Positions 1 through 7,920 of a DNA stretch of 41,374 bases are shown here, piece by piece. This DNA comes from UBA5026 sp949065595. GTDB lineage: Bacteria > Bacillota_I > Bacilli_A > RF39 > UBA660. Both the position numbers and the translations under genes were made by a program. The stretch is from the NCBI GenBank assembly GCA_949065595.1, contig CARSXK010000009.1:1-41374 (forward strand). Reading direction: 5' to 3'. Positions within the stretch are counted from its first letter, which is position 1. Each line of letters opens with the position of its first letter. The notes under the pieces are model-generated. The model saw only the letters and a list, made by a program, of their open reading frames with translations, was not told the origin of the DNA and ran no database searches.

Positions 1-2
1 AT

Positions 3-389
3 ATATTTGGAAATGTCTTTCAATTTGTAGATGGAATCAATATCAAAGATAATCAAGCATACATCTGTTATAACAAAAATGAATATGAGGTAGATAGATA
101 TGATGGATGTTATCAACCAATTGGTTATGTGAATGCAAGTACAGATGGATATATATCAAAACTAGGATATGATTCCAATCATCCATTGATAGCATTTCCT
201 ATAGAAGCAAATGGAAGTGAAAATACTCATATAACAGACCCTTCTTGGCAAACTGCTGGAGATCGTATTGCCTATGTTGGTGGTGGTTCACATGATAACC
301 TATATTGTGGTATGTGGTATTGGGCCCTTAATGCCCCTTCTTCCCATTTGGTATGGCTGGGTAGTGCGCGTCTCATTCATACCAATTAA
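3..389 (+). CDS. C-terminal part of a surface-type protein (5' end outside window)
   Basis: The frame is open from base 3 to a TAA at 387-389, with no start codon supported by a ribosome binding site, so this is the 3' end of a longer gene; about 128 codons are visible. The protein is rich in Tyr, Gly, Asn and Asp. Its last 40 residues (YVGGGSHDNLYCG, then WALNAPSS, then LGSARLIHTN) have the glycine-aromatic pattern and final Gly-x-Arg-Leu strand seen in C-type-lectin-like tails of secreted, pilin-like and phage receptor proteins of gut Firmicutes. That assignment is pattern recognition only. Codon use in this tail (GCG, CTC, CTG, GCC) is richer in GC than the rest of the window. The window ends in a prepilin start, so genes of this surface type occur on both sides. 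Function unknown. Confidence 0.6.
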   Translation: MFGNVFQFVDGINIKDNQAYICYNKNEYEVDRYDGCYQPIGYVNASTDGYISKLGYDSNHPLIAFPIEANGSENTHITDPSWQTAGDRIAYVGGGSHDNLYCGMWYWALNAPSSHLVWLGSARLIHTN

Positions 390-460
390 GTAAGGAACCC
401 AAGAAATGATAAATCAATGGGTCTTAAAATTATAAAACATAGAAATTATGATATAGGGTA

Positions 461-486
461 AAGAAAGCATTTTTTGCTTTTTTTTT
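461..486 (+). terminator. Rho-independent terminator
   Basis: AAAGCA (464-469) pairs with TGCTTT (475-480) and runs directly into a T tract ending at 486. It would end transcription of the upstream truncated gene. A second weak stem (ACCCA with TGGGT, around 397-424) lies just upstream. Confidence 0.65.
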
Positions 487-500
487 GCAACCAAATATTG

Positions 501-506
501 TATACT
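501..506 (+). promoter_or_regulatory. Candidate -10 box (TATACT) for the deacetylase gene
   Basis: TATACT lies 20 bases before the start codon. No convincing -35 at 16-18 bases is visible because that position falls in the T tract of the preceding terminator. Weak call. Confidence 0.35.
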
Positions 507-526
507 AACATAAGCAGGTGAATAAA

Positions 527-2116
527 ATGAAAAGAAAAATTTTAATCCTATTGATTAGCATTGTGCTAACAACCTTATTTGTAGTAGGTAGTTACATTGG
601 AATAAAATATGTTCAAAATACCAAAGCCAACCAAAGCCTAATAAAAGAAATGAAAGCCCACTATCATGAATGGGTATCCATAGAAAATGGAAATTTATAT
701 TGCCAAAACGAAAAACAATATGAAATTTGTGGAAAGATAGAAAGTAAAATGATAGTTCCACTAGAATCTGTTGTCATCCAAACGATTCAAAATCAATATT
801 TTCAAATAAAAGGAACTCCATATTACCTATTTTATACAGAAGTAAATCCAGTAGAATTTCCAGAAATAGAAAGCCCAAATTATGTAGAATGGAATCAAAA
901 TGTGTATACAAAGGATCAAACCAATTTGTATCAATCTGGTGAAAAAGTATTATCGATTTCACAATCCATGAGTTTTCCCGTTTTTTACCAAGATGATGAA
1001 AATTATTATGTAAAATATTTAGAGCAGATTTTTGCAATATCCAAAGAGGAATCCATTGGAACTATAGAACAACCAAATACAGAAACAGCTGTTGCAACAC
1101 AAATACCCGTTTTATACTATGATGATGTTGAAACTTGGAAAGATACACAAACAGGAAAAGAACAACTGGCATTATTAAAAGAAAAAGGATTTTATTCCAT
1201 TTCGCCATTGGAATATGAAACATGGCTTCATGGAAATGCAAGGTTGAAAGAAAACGCTATTTTGCTACTGTCTCAAAAGAATACGTTGGTCGAAAATTAT
1301 CAATTCTATAATAAAAATGATATATCGCTTCCCTTATTAGAAGCCAATGCTGTATCAGAGCAAAACAAACCTTATTACTATCATGTAAACATGACAACCA
1401 CTAAAGAGCAATTTGAACGCATGCTAGTAGGAGATTCTGTCATTACTTCAGATTGGAACCAAAAAGTAGCTGTTTTAAATTATCATTTCTTTTATAATCC
1501 AGATGGTGGAGAGGCTTGTAATGAAAATATTTGCTTATCAACTAGTAAGCTAGAAGAACAGTTTCAATATTTAAAAAATAACGGCTATCATACTTTGACG
1601 ATGCGTGAATTCAGGGATTGGATGTATGGAAAAATAGATATTCCAGAAAAAAGTGTTTTGCTTACAATTGATGATGGAGCTATGGGAACAGGAAAACACA
1701 ATGGTCATAAATTAATTCCCTTATTAGAAAAATATGATTTGCACGCAACTTTGTTTTTAATTACAGGGTGGTGGGATATTGAAAATTACCGTTCTTCCAA
1801 TTTAGATGTTGAATCCCATACCAATGATATGCACACAATGTATCAAAATGGCGCCCAATTGTTGATATCTACCAATGAACAGGTTATGAATGATTTGAGA
1901 CAATCAATTGCGATTACAAATAGTAAAACAGCTTTTTGTTTTCCATTTTATGCATACAATGAAATTGCTATTGAGCAAGTAAAAAATGTTGGTTTTGAAC
2001 TTGCCTTTGTTGGGGGAAATAATAAAGCAAGTCGAAAAAATGATAAATATAAAATTCCAAGATACCCAATATATAAGAATATTACGATGCAACAATTTAT
2101 TGATATGATTTCATAA
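527..2116 (+). CDS. Membrane-anchored polysaccharide deacetylase (NodB family) with a degenerate duplicate domain
   Basis: 529 residues. ATG 527 is preferred over GTG 518 because AGGTGA overlaps the GTG and sits 6 bases before the ATG. Residues 5-27 form a hydrophobic signal anchor, so the enzyme probably faces outward and removes acetyl groups from peptidoglycan or another N-acetyl glycan. The NodB domain covers about 320-529: NYHFF, the metal/catalytic motif TIDDG (Asp382, Asp383), and SHTNDMH with His431 and His436, a one-residue-longer variant of the usual HxxxH metal pair. Residues about 190-255 look like a decayed copy of the start of the same domain (VLYYDDV, then GFYSISPLEYETWL), with LLSQKN where the Asp-Asp motif should be. 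Stands alone behind its own promoter; no cell-wall partner adjoins it. Substrate not determinable. Confidence 0.85.
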   Translation: MKRKILILLISIVLTTLFVVGSYIGIKYVQNTKANQSLIKEMKAHYHEWVSIENGNLYCQNEKQYEICGKIESKMIVPLESVVIQTIQNQYFQIKGTPYYLFYTEVNPVEFPEIESPNYVEWNQNVYTKDQTNLYQSGEKVLSISQSMSFPVFYQDDENYYVKYLEQIFAISKEESIGTIEQPNTETAVATQIPVLYYDDVETWKDTQTGKEQLALLKEKGFYSISPLEYETWLHGNARLKENAILLLSQKNTLVENYQFYNKNDISLPLLEANAVSEQNKPYYYHVNMTTTKEQFERMLVGDSVITSDWNQKVAVLNYHFFYNPDGGEACNENICLSTSKLEEQFQYLKNNGYHTLTMREFRDWMYGKIDIPEKSVLLTIDDGAMGTGKHNGHKLIPLLEKYDLHATLFLITGWWDIENYRSSNLDVESHTNDMHTMYQNGAQLLISTNEQVMNDLRQSIAITNSKTAFCFPFYAYNEIAIEQVKNVGFELAFVGGNNKASRKNDKYKIPRYPIYKNITMQQFIDMIS

Positions 2117-2139
2117 GTCATGTATTTTCGTAAATTTTC

Positions 2140-2167
2140 TTGACAAACGAAAGAAATTTAGTATACT
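2140..2167 (+). promoter_or_regulatory. Sigma-A-type promoter
   Basis: TTGACA at 2140-2145, 16-base spacer, TATACT at 2162-2167. Drives the unknown gene starting at 2193. Confidence 0.75.
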
Positions 2168-2192
2168 AGTGAGATGGAAAAGAGGAAAATAT

Positions 2193-3419
2193 ATGGATGC
2201 AATTGAACAATTGAAACAATTCTTAAATGATAAACTAAACACACTTCAAAAAAAAGCTTTAAGCAGTAAGCCTAATTTGTATAATCAAGATCAATATGAT
2301 ACTGTGATCCAACAATTGCAGATAAATAATCTAGTGGATTATATTAAGAAAATACTAGCGCAACTAACACTTTTAAAAGATATGATGAGACTAGCTAATA
2401 TTTCAAAAGAGCAACAATTATTCCATGATTTTGCACCACTTTATACATATTTAGATACCAATGGTTTTTCTATGTCAAATATCATTGCGATTATTTTCCA
2501 TTTGATTGAGCATAATTTAAAGGTAATGAAAGAAGTAGAGGATATCACAACAATAAAGCCATTTGAATTTAGAATTGCTACAATGGATGAATTTGTAAAA
2601 TTCTTGCAACTAAGCAATGACGAAGTATCTCAATTATTAAAAAGTGGCATTAGTTTAGAGGTGTTTGGTATAGAATTAAAACCCAATGCAAAATTTATCC
2701 CAACATATTTAATAGAGCAAACGCATCAGAAAATCCAAAAACACTATTTGAACCAATTAGATACCTATACAGCTTTAGATATTCAAAAGGTGATTGATGC
2801 ACTTTATGAGCTAAAAATGCCAGGATCATTTTGTGGCGCATTTGAAAACAAACTAAAGAAAGAATTGCAGAAAAGAACGAACAATCAAATGAATGTAGAA
2901 AAAAAGGAGCATCCTAAATCAATTAGTTCGACCTTGTTGTCTAGTAAAGAATATAAAGAAATGATAAAAGTCATTAAAAATGCCTATAACGAATATACAG
3001 GGGAGTTTTTAGTTGAAATGAATGAGGATGAAATAGATCATCTTGCTAGTTTAATGATACAGCTTAACTATGACCGAAAAAGAATCAATCAGTTTTATAT
3101 GGATTTCAAAAGAAGTAAGATGAGGTCAGCAAAAAATAGACAAGCAAAAAATAGCATAGAAGAATTTGCAGAATTAGCTTTTGACATAGAATTTTATAGT
3201 AAGAATATTCCAAGGTTGAAAGAATTAGAAAAAGATGCAATTGATTATTTATACGAATCATTTAGATGGGGAGAACCAGATTGCCGTTCTTGGTATCAAG
3301 AATTTCAAAATATAGTATTTAAGTTAAAAATGAGTATACCTGCTGATTATGATTCTAAATATGCTAGGGCTATGCGTTTGGCAACAGAAGAGGAACAAAA
3401 AAGAAAGTATAAAAAATGA
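2193..3419 (+). CDS. Unknown helical cytoplasmic protein
   Basis: 408 residues. ATG 2193 follows AGAGGAAA at good spacing; the GTG at 2169 lies beside the promoter -10 and would be in or before the transcription start. No signal peptide or membrane segment. The sequence is lysine- and glutamate-rich and appears almost entirely alpha helical, with a two-part look: residues about 1-235, then a Ser/Lys/Asn linker near 236-255, then about 256-408 beginning LSSKEYKEMIKVI. The C-terminal part has charged residues and aromatic positions (YESFRWGEP, SWYQEFQNIVFKL) but no motif I can tie to a family. It has its own strong promoter and ends one base before the -35 of the str operon, so it is a single-gene unit. 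Coding character is clear; function unknown. Confidence 0.7.
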   Translation: MDAIEQLKQFLNDKLNTLQKKALSSKPNLYNQDQYDTVIQQLQINNLVDYIKKILAQLTLLKDMMRLANISKEQQLFHDFAPLYTYLDTNGFSMSNIIAIIFHLIEHNLKVMKEVEDITTIKPFEFRIATMDEFVKFLQLSNDEVSQLLKSGISLEVFGIELKPNAKFIPTYLIEQTHQKIQKHYLNQLDTYTALDIQKVIDALYELKMPGSFCGAFENKLKKELQKRTNNQMNVEKKEHPKSISSTLLSSKEYKEMIKVIKNAYNEYTGEFLVEMNEDEIDHLASLMIQLNYDRKRINQFYMDFKRSKMRSAKNRQAKNSIEEFAELAFDIEFYSKNIPRLKELEKDAIDYLYESFRWGEPDCRSWYQEFQNIVFKLKMSIPADYDSKYARAMRLATEEEQKRKYKK

Positions 3420-3448
3420 TTGACACACATACAATAAAGTGGTATATT
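3420..3448 (+). promoter_or_regulatory. Promoter of the rpsL-rpsG-fusA operon
   Basis: TTGACA at 3420-3425 (its first T overlaps the end of the previous gene's stop region), 17-base spacer, TATATT at 3443-3448. Predicted transcript begins near 3455, giving a leader of about 87 bases. Confidence 0.75.
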
Positions 3449-3464
3449 ATTTAAGGATTTAATC

Positions 3465-3486
3465 AAGATTTACTTCGGTAAATCTT
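3465..3486 (+). promoter_or_regulatory. UUCG-capped hairpin in the str operon leader
   Basis: AAGATTTAC (3465-3473) and GTAAATCTT (3478-3486) form a perfect 9-bp stem closed by the extra-stable C(UUCG)G tetraloop. No T tract follows, so it is not a simple terminator. It lies about 10 bases into the predicted transcript. It may protect the 5' end or be part of ribosomal-protein autoregulation; the latter is inference. Confidence 0.6.
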
Positions 3487-3541
3487 TCATTAAGTTGAAA
3501 AATGAAACACCTGGAAGTGTGTAATGGGAAGGAGGGGTATT

Positions 3542-3961
3542 ATGCCTACAATACAACAACTTGTTAGAAAAGGAAGAAGTGCAAAAACTCGAAAAAGTAA
3601 ATCACCAGTACTTGGAATTGGTTACAACAGTCGTGCCAAAAAAACAACAGACCAAAATTCACCACAAAAACGCGGTGTATGTACTCGTGTTGGAACTATG
3701 ACACCAAAGAAACCAAACTCAGCGTTACGTAAATATGCCCGTGTTCGTTTAAGTAATGGATACGAAGTAACCGCTTATATTGGTGGAGAAGGACATAACT
3801 TACAAGAACACAGTGTTGTACTAATCCGTGGAGGACGTGTAAAAGACTTAATCGGTGTAAGATATCATATTGTACGTGGTACTTTAGATACTGCTGGAAT
3901 TGATAAAAGACGTCAAGGTCGTTCTAAATATGGAACCAAAAGACCAAAAGCTAGTAAATAA
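3542..3961 (+). CDS. rpsL: 30S ribosomal protein S12
   Basis: 139 residues, the usual Firmicutes length (Gram-positive S12 carries an insertion relative to the 124-residue E. coli protein). ATG 3542 follows GGAGGGG; an ATG at 3524 precedes that site and is rejected. S12 sits at the decoding centre and controls accuracy. Family motifs are present: TIQQLVRKGR near the N terminus, TPKKPNSALRK (the streptomycin-loop lysine is wild type) and RGGRVKDL. The next residue is Ile104 (codon ATC 3851-3853) instead of the nearly invariant Pro in KDLPGVRYH, the site where changes alter streptomycin response. ALRKYARVRL also carries Tyr where Val is usual. First gene of the operon with rpsG 31 bases downstream. 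Confidence 0.98.
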   Translation: MPTIQQLVRKGRSAKTRKSKSPVLGIGYNSRAKKTTDQNSPQKRGVCTRVGTMTPKKPNSALRKYARVRLSNGYEVTAYIGGEGHNLQEHSVVLIRGGRVKDLIGVRYHIVRGTLDTAGIDKRRQGRSKYGTKRPKASK

Positions 3962-3992
3962 AAAATAAGAATCATGAGAAAGGAGGCACATT

Positions 3993-4460
3993 ATGCGTAA
4001 AAGACGTGCTGTAAAAAGAGATGTACTTGCAGACCCAATGTACAATTCAAAATTGGTTACCAAATTAATTAACCAAATTATGAATGATGGAAAAAAAGGA
4101 ACTGCACAAAAAATATTATATGGTGCATTTGATATAGTCAAAGAAAAAACTGGACAAGATCCAATGGAAGTATTTGAAAAAGCTATGGAAAACATTAAGC
4201 CAGCTCTTGAAGTAAAATCTCGCCGTGTAGGTGGGGCAAACTATCAAGTACCAATTGAAGTAAAAGCAGATCGTAGTCAAGCGCTAGCACTTCGTTGGTT
4301 AGTAAATTATTCTCGTTTACGTGGGGGACATTCTATGTCTGAAAATTTAGCAAACGAAATCATTGATGCATCAGAAGGAACTGGTGGATCAGTCAAAAAA
4401 CGTGAAGATACTCATAAAATGGCAGAGGCAAACAAAGCATTTGCTCACTACCGTTGGTAA
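3993..4460 (+). CDS. rpsG: 30S ribosomal protein S7
   Basis: 155 residues, normal family length. Starts MRKRRAVKRD after AAAGGAGG with 7-base spacing. S7 nucleates assembly of the 30S head and contacts the E-site tRNA. Family stretches are intact: DPMYNSKLV near the N terminus, EVKSRRVGGANYQVP in the middle (rRNA-binding beta hairpin region), ALRWLVNYSRLRG, and the C-terminal helix ending AHYRW. In E. coli S7 represses this operon by binding the rpsL-rpsG gap; here that gap is only 31 bases and shows no large structure, so any autoregulation would have to use another element such as the leader hairpin. Followed by fusA after 20 bases, in the same operon. Confidence 0.98.
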   Translation: MRKRRAVKRDVLADPMYNSKLVTKLINQIMNDGKKGTAQKILYGAFDIVKEKTGQDPMEVFEKAMENIKPALEVKSRRVGGANYQVPIEVKADRSQALALRWLVNYSRLRGGHSMSENLANEIIDASEGTGGSVKKREDTHKMAEANKAFAHYRW

Positions 4461-4480
4461 TTTAAGAAAGGAAATATTAT

Positions 4481-6553
4481 ATGGCTCGTGAATATAGTTT
4501 AGAAAATACACGTAACTTTGGAATCATGGCACATATCGATGCAGGAAAAACCACTTGTACCGAGCGTATCTTATTCCACACTCATAAAATCCATAAAATT
4601 GGTGAAACACATGATGGTGCTTCCCAAATGGACTGGATGGAACAAGAGCAAGAACGTGGAATTACCATTACTTCAGCTGCTACGACTGCTTTTTGGAAAG
4701 GTCATAGATTGAATATCATCGATACTCCAGGACACGTCGATTTTACTGTTGAAGTATCGCGTTCCCTTCGTGTACTAGATGGAGCAGTGGCTTTACTAGA
4801 TACACAAGCAGGTGTCGAACCACAAACAGAAACCGTTTGGCGCCAAGCAGATGAATTCAAAGTACCACGTATGATTTTCTGTAATAAAATGGATAAAATG
4901 GGAGCAGATTTTGAATATTGCTTAAAAACCATCAAAGATCGTTTGGGTGTAAACTTTGCTCCAATCGAATGGCCAATTGGTGCAGAAAACGAATTCAAAA
5001 CCATTATTGATTTAGTTAACATGAAAGCATATCAATATGATAGAGGTCAAGAAGAAAATGCAGAAGAAATTGCAATTCCAGAAGACTATCAAGCACTTGC
5101 AGAAGAAAAACGTAGTGCTTTAATTGAAGCAGTTGCTGAATTTGATGATGAATTAATGAATAAATATTTAGAAGGAGAAGAAATTTCAGTAGAATTATTA
5201 AAGCGTGCAATCCGTAAAGGAACACTTTCTGTTGAATTCTTCCCAGTAATGTGTGGTACTGCTTTAGGTAACACAGGAGTTAAGTTATTGCTAGATGCAG
5301 TAGTAGATTACTTACCAGCTCCTTCTGATATTCCATCGATTAAAGGTGTGGATATGGATGGAAAAGAAATCGAAAGACATCCATCTGACGCACAACCTTT
5401 CAGTGCTTTGGCATTTAAGGTTATGACTGATCCATTTGTTGGACGTCTTACATTCTTCCGTGTTTATTCAGGACACATCACAGGTGGTTCTTATGTATTG
5501 AATGCAACCAAGGGAGAAAAGGAAAGATTAGGACGTATTCTTTTAATGCATGCCAATAATCGTACTGAAATTTCAGAAGTATTTGCAGGAGATATAGCTG
5601 CAGCAGTTGGTTTCAAAAATACAACTACAGGAGATACATTGTGTGAAGAAAAACATCCATGTATTCTAGAATCAATGGAATTCCCTGAACCTGTTATTGA
5701 ATTAACGGTAGAACCAAAATCAAAAGCAGACCAAGATAAAATGGGAATTGCATTACAAAAATTGGCAGAAGAAGATCCAACTTTCCGTGCAAGTACCAAC
5801 CACGAAACTGGGCAAACCATTATTGCAGGTATGGGTGAACTTCACCTAGATATTATTGTTGACCGTATGAAAAGAGAATTTGGTGTAGAAGCCAATGTAG
5901 GTCAACCACAAGTATCTTATCGTGAAACGTTAACACAAACTGCTGAATGTGAAGGAAAGTACATCAAACAATCTGGTGGTCGTGGACAATATGGACACGT
6001 ATGGATTAAATTTGAACCAAATCCAGATAAAGGCTATGAATTTGTGGATGCTGTTGTGGGTGGTGTCGTTCCTCGTGAATACATTCCAGTAACAGATAAG
6101 GGATTACAAGAAGCCATGAAAACAGGTGTGCTTGCAGGATTCCCTATGGTAGATGTCAAAGCTACATTATTTGATGGATCATACCATGATGTCGACTCAT
6201 CTGAAATGGCTTATAAAATTGCAGCTTCAATGGCCTTAAAAGAAGCAAAGAACAAATGTAAACCAATTTTACTAGAACCAATTATGAAAGTACAAGTAGT
6301 TGTACCAGATGAATATCTAGGAAATGTAATGGGAGATATCACTTCTCGTAGAGGACGTCCACTTGGACAAGAATCAAGAGGAAATGCTTTGGCAATCGAT
6401 GCAATGGTACCACTTTCTGAAATGTTTGGATATGTAACAAGCTTACGTTCTAATACACAAGGACGTGGAAACTATACAATGGTATTCGATCACTATGAAG
6501 AAGTACCAAGAAATATTGCTGAAGAAGTTATTAAGAAAAATGGTGGAAATTAA
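4481..6553 (+). CDS. fusA: Elongation factor G
   Basis: 690 residues, full length. Ribosome binding site AAGAAAGGAAA precedes ATG 4481. EF-G is the GTPase that drives tRNA-mRNA translocation and, with RRF, ribosome recycling. Visible motifs: P-loop AHIDAGKTT near 17-25, switch I/II region with RGITITSAATT and DTPGHVDF, NKMDKMGADF for guanine recognition, domain II/III with GRLTFFRVYSG and GMGELHLDI, domain IV loop GGRGQYGHVW, and domain V ending in a lysine-rich tail. Its ribosome-dependent GTPase elements are intact. Last gene before a hairpin at 6557-6579; tuf then has its own promoter. Confidence 0.98.
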   Translation: MAREYSLENTRNFGIMAHIDAGKTTCTERILFHTHKIHKIGETHDGASQMDWMEQEQERGITITSAATTAFWKGHRLNIIDTPGHVDFTVEVSRSLRVLDGAVALLDTQAGVEPQTETVWRQADEFKVPRMIFCNKMDKMGADFEYCLKTIKDRLGVNFAPIEWPIGAENEFKTIIDLVNMKAYQYDRGQEENAEEIAIPEDYQALAEEKRSALIEAVAEFDDELMNKYLEGEEISVELLKRAIRKGTLSVEFFPVMCGTALGNTGVKLLLDAVVDYLPAPSDIPSIKGVDMDGKEIERHPSDAQPFSALAFKVMTDPFVGRLTFFRVYSGHITGGSYVLNATKGEKERLGRILLMHANNRTEISEVFAGDIAAAVGFKNTTTGDTLCEEKHPCILESMEFPEPVIELTVEPKSKADQDKMGIALQKLAEEDPTFRASTNHETGQTIIAGMGELHLDIIVDRMKREFGVEANVGQPQVSYRETLTQTAECEGKYIKQSGGRGQYGHVWIKFEPNPDKGYEFVDAVVGGVVPREYIPVTDKGLQEAMKTGVLAGFPMVDVKATLFDGSYHDVDSSEMAYKIAASMALKEAKNKCKPILLEPIMKVQVVVPDEYLGNVMGDITSRRGRPLGQESRGNALAIDAMVPLSEMFGYVTSLRSNTQGRGNYTMVFDHYEEVPRNIAEEVIKKNGGN

Positions 6554-6556
6554 AAA

Positions 6557-6579
6557 AAGTAGTAGTATGACTGCTACTT
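6557..6579 (+). terminator. Hairpin after fusA, likely partial terminator
   Basis: AAGTAGTAGT (6557-6566) pairs with ACTGCTACTT (6570-6579), one G-U pair, 3-base loop. The following bases (TTCCACTTTC) are only moderately T-rich, so some read-through into tuf is plausible. Confidence 0.5.
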
Positions 6580-6623
6580 TCCACTTTCATTCAAAAAAAC
6601 AAAAGAATAATCTAAAAAATGAC

Positions 6624-6650
6624 TTGCTATTTTTGAGTAAGTAATATAAA
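6624..6650 (+). promoter_or_regulatory. Candidate promoter of tuf
   Basis: TTGCTA at 6624-6629 and TATAAA at 6645-6650, spacer 15 bases (short). The promoter is framed by an 8-bp inverted repeat, ATAATCTA (6607-6614) and TAGATTAT (6652-6659), which may be chance in such AT-rich DNA. Confidence 0.45.
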
Positions 6651-6687
6651 ATAGATTATGTAAGTAAATAAAGGAGGAAATTTTAAT

Positions 6688-7872
6688 ATGGCAAAACAAA
6701 AATTTGATCGTTCAAAACCACATGTTAACATTGGTACAATTGGACACGTAGACCACGGTAAAACAACTTTAACTGCGGCTATTACAAACGTATTATCGAA
6801 AAAAGGATTTGCAGAATTCGTAGATTATGCAAATATTGATAAGGCTCCAGAAGAAAGAGATCGTGGAATCACAATCAACACTTCTCACGTAGAATATCAA
6901 ACAGAAAACAGACACTATGCTCACGTAGACTGTCCAGGGCATGCTGACTATGTAAAAAACATGATTACAGGTGCAGCACAAATGGATGGAGCAATTTTAG
7001 TAATTGCTGCTACTGATGGACCTATGGCACAAACTCGTGAACATATCTTGTTATCACGCCAAGTTGGTGTACCTCGTATGGTTGTATTCATGAACAAATG
7101 TGATATGGTTGATGATGAAGAATTATTAGACCTAGTAGAAATGGAAATTCGTGAATTATTAAATGAATATGGATTCGAAGGAGATGAAACTCCAATTATC
7201 CGTGGTTCTGCTTTAAAAGCACTTGAAGGAGACGCTAAATATGAACAAGCAATCCTTGACTTAATGGATGCTGTTGATAGTTGGATTGAAACTCCATTAC
7301 GTGATACTGATAAACCATTCTTAATGCCAGTAGAAGATGTATTCACAATTACTGGACGTGGAACAGTTGTAACAGGTCGTGTAGAAAGAGGACAATTAAA
7401 GCTTAACGATGAAGTAGAAATCGTTGGTTTGAAAGATACTAAAAAGACTGTTGTTACAGGAATTGAAATGTTCCGTAAACAATTAGATTATGCAGAATCA
7501 GGAGACAATGCTGGAGTATTATTACGTGGTGTTGCTCGTGAAGAAGTAGAACGTGGTCAAGTATTAGCAAAACCAGGTTCAGTTACTCCACACAAGAAAT
7601 TCAAAGCACAAGTTTATGTCTTAACCAAAGAAGAAGGTGGAAGACATACTCCATTCTTCTCAAATTATCGTCCACAATTCTATTTCAGAACAACTGACGT
7701 TACAGGTGTAATTGAATTACCTGCAGGTGTTGAAATGGTAATGCCAGGGGATAATGTAGAAATGACTGTTGAATTAATTGCTCCAATCGCTATCGAAAAT
7801 GGAACTAAATTCTCTATTCGTGAAGGTGGTAGAACAGTTGGTTCTGGTAACATTTCAGAAATCGTTGAATAA
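6688..7872 (+). CDS. tuf: Elongation factor Tu
   Basis: 394 residues, the usual length. AAAGGAGG sits 8 bases before ATG 6688. EF-Tu delivers aminoacyl-tRNA to the ribosomal A site as a GTP complex. Motifs: GHVDHGKTT at 19-27, RGITINTSHVEY (switch I), DCPGHADY (switch II) and MNKCDM for guanine binding. Domain II has TGRGTVVTGRVERG and domain III has GGRHTPFFSNYRPQFYFRTT. The C terminus, GSGNISEIVE, departs from the common GAGVV(S/T)KI form but is conservative in length. Codon use is the most biased of the window towards preferred codons, as expected for the most abundant protein. Separate promoter and terminator give a single-gene unit following the str operon. Confidence 0.98.
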   Translation: MAKQKFDRSKPHVNIGTIGHVDHGKTTLTAAITNVLSKKGFAEFVDYANIDKAPEERDRGITINTSHVEYQTENRHYAHVDCPGHADYVKNMITGAAQMDGAILVIAATDGPMAQTREHILLSRQVGVPRMVVFMNKCDMVDDEELLDLVEMEIRELLNEYGFEGDETPIIRGSALKALEGDAKYEQAILDLMDAVDSWIETPLRDTDKPFLMPVEDVFTITGRGTVVTGRVERGQLKLNDEVEIVGLKDTKKTVVTGIEMFRKQLDYAESGDNAGVLLRGVAREEVERGQVLAKPGSVTPHKKFKAQVYVLTKEEGGRHTPFFSNYRPQFYFRTTDVTGVIELPAGVEMVMPGDNVEMTVELIAPIAIENGTKFSIREGGRTVGSGNISEIVE

Positions 7873-7877
7873 TAAAG

Positions 7878-7902
7878 ACAAGCGAAAGCTTGTTTTTTTT
7901 TT
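7878..7902 (+). terminator. Terminator of tuf
   Basis: ACAAGC (7878-7883), GAAA loop, GCTTGT (7888-7893), then a long T tract to 7902. Textbook intrinsic terminator. Confidence 0.9.
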
Positions 7903-7919
7903 GATACGATTGATATAAT
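7890..7919 (+). promoter_or_regulatory. Extended -10 promoter overlapping the tuf terminator
   Basis: TGATATAAT (7911-7919) is a TGn-extended -10. The best -35, TTGTTT at 7890-7895 with an 18-base spacer, lies inside the tuf terminator tail. Confidence 0.6.
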
Positions 7920-7920
7920 A

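Noticed and set aside
1..389. Firm call of a diversity-generating retroelement target
   Set aside because: Only the tail pattern is seen; no template repeat or reverse transcriptase lies in the window. Kept as a hypothesis only.
518..526. GTG 518 as start of the deacetylase
   Set aside because: It lies within the AGGTGA ribosome binding site for ATG 527.
4702..5820. Several long minus-strand frames inside fusA (also inside tuf, pnp and the acidic protein gene)
   Set aside because: They are complements of highly biased coding DNA, lack ribosome binding sites and give Ser/Ile-rich low-complexity proteins.
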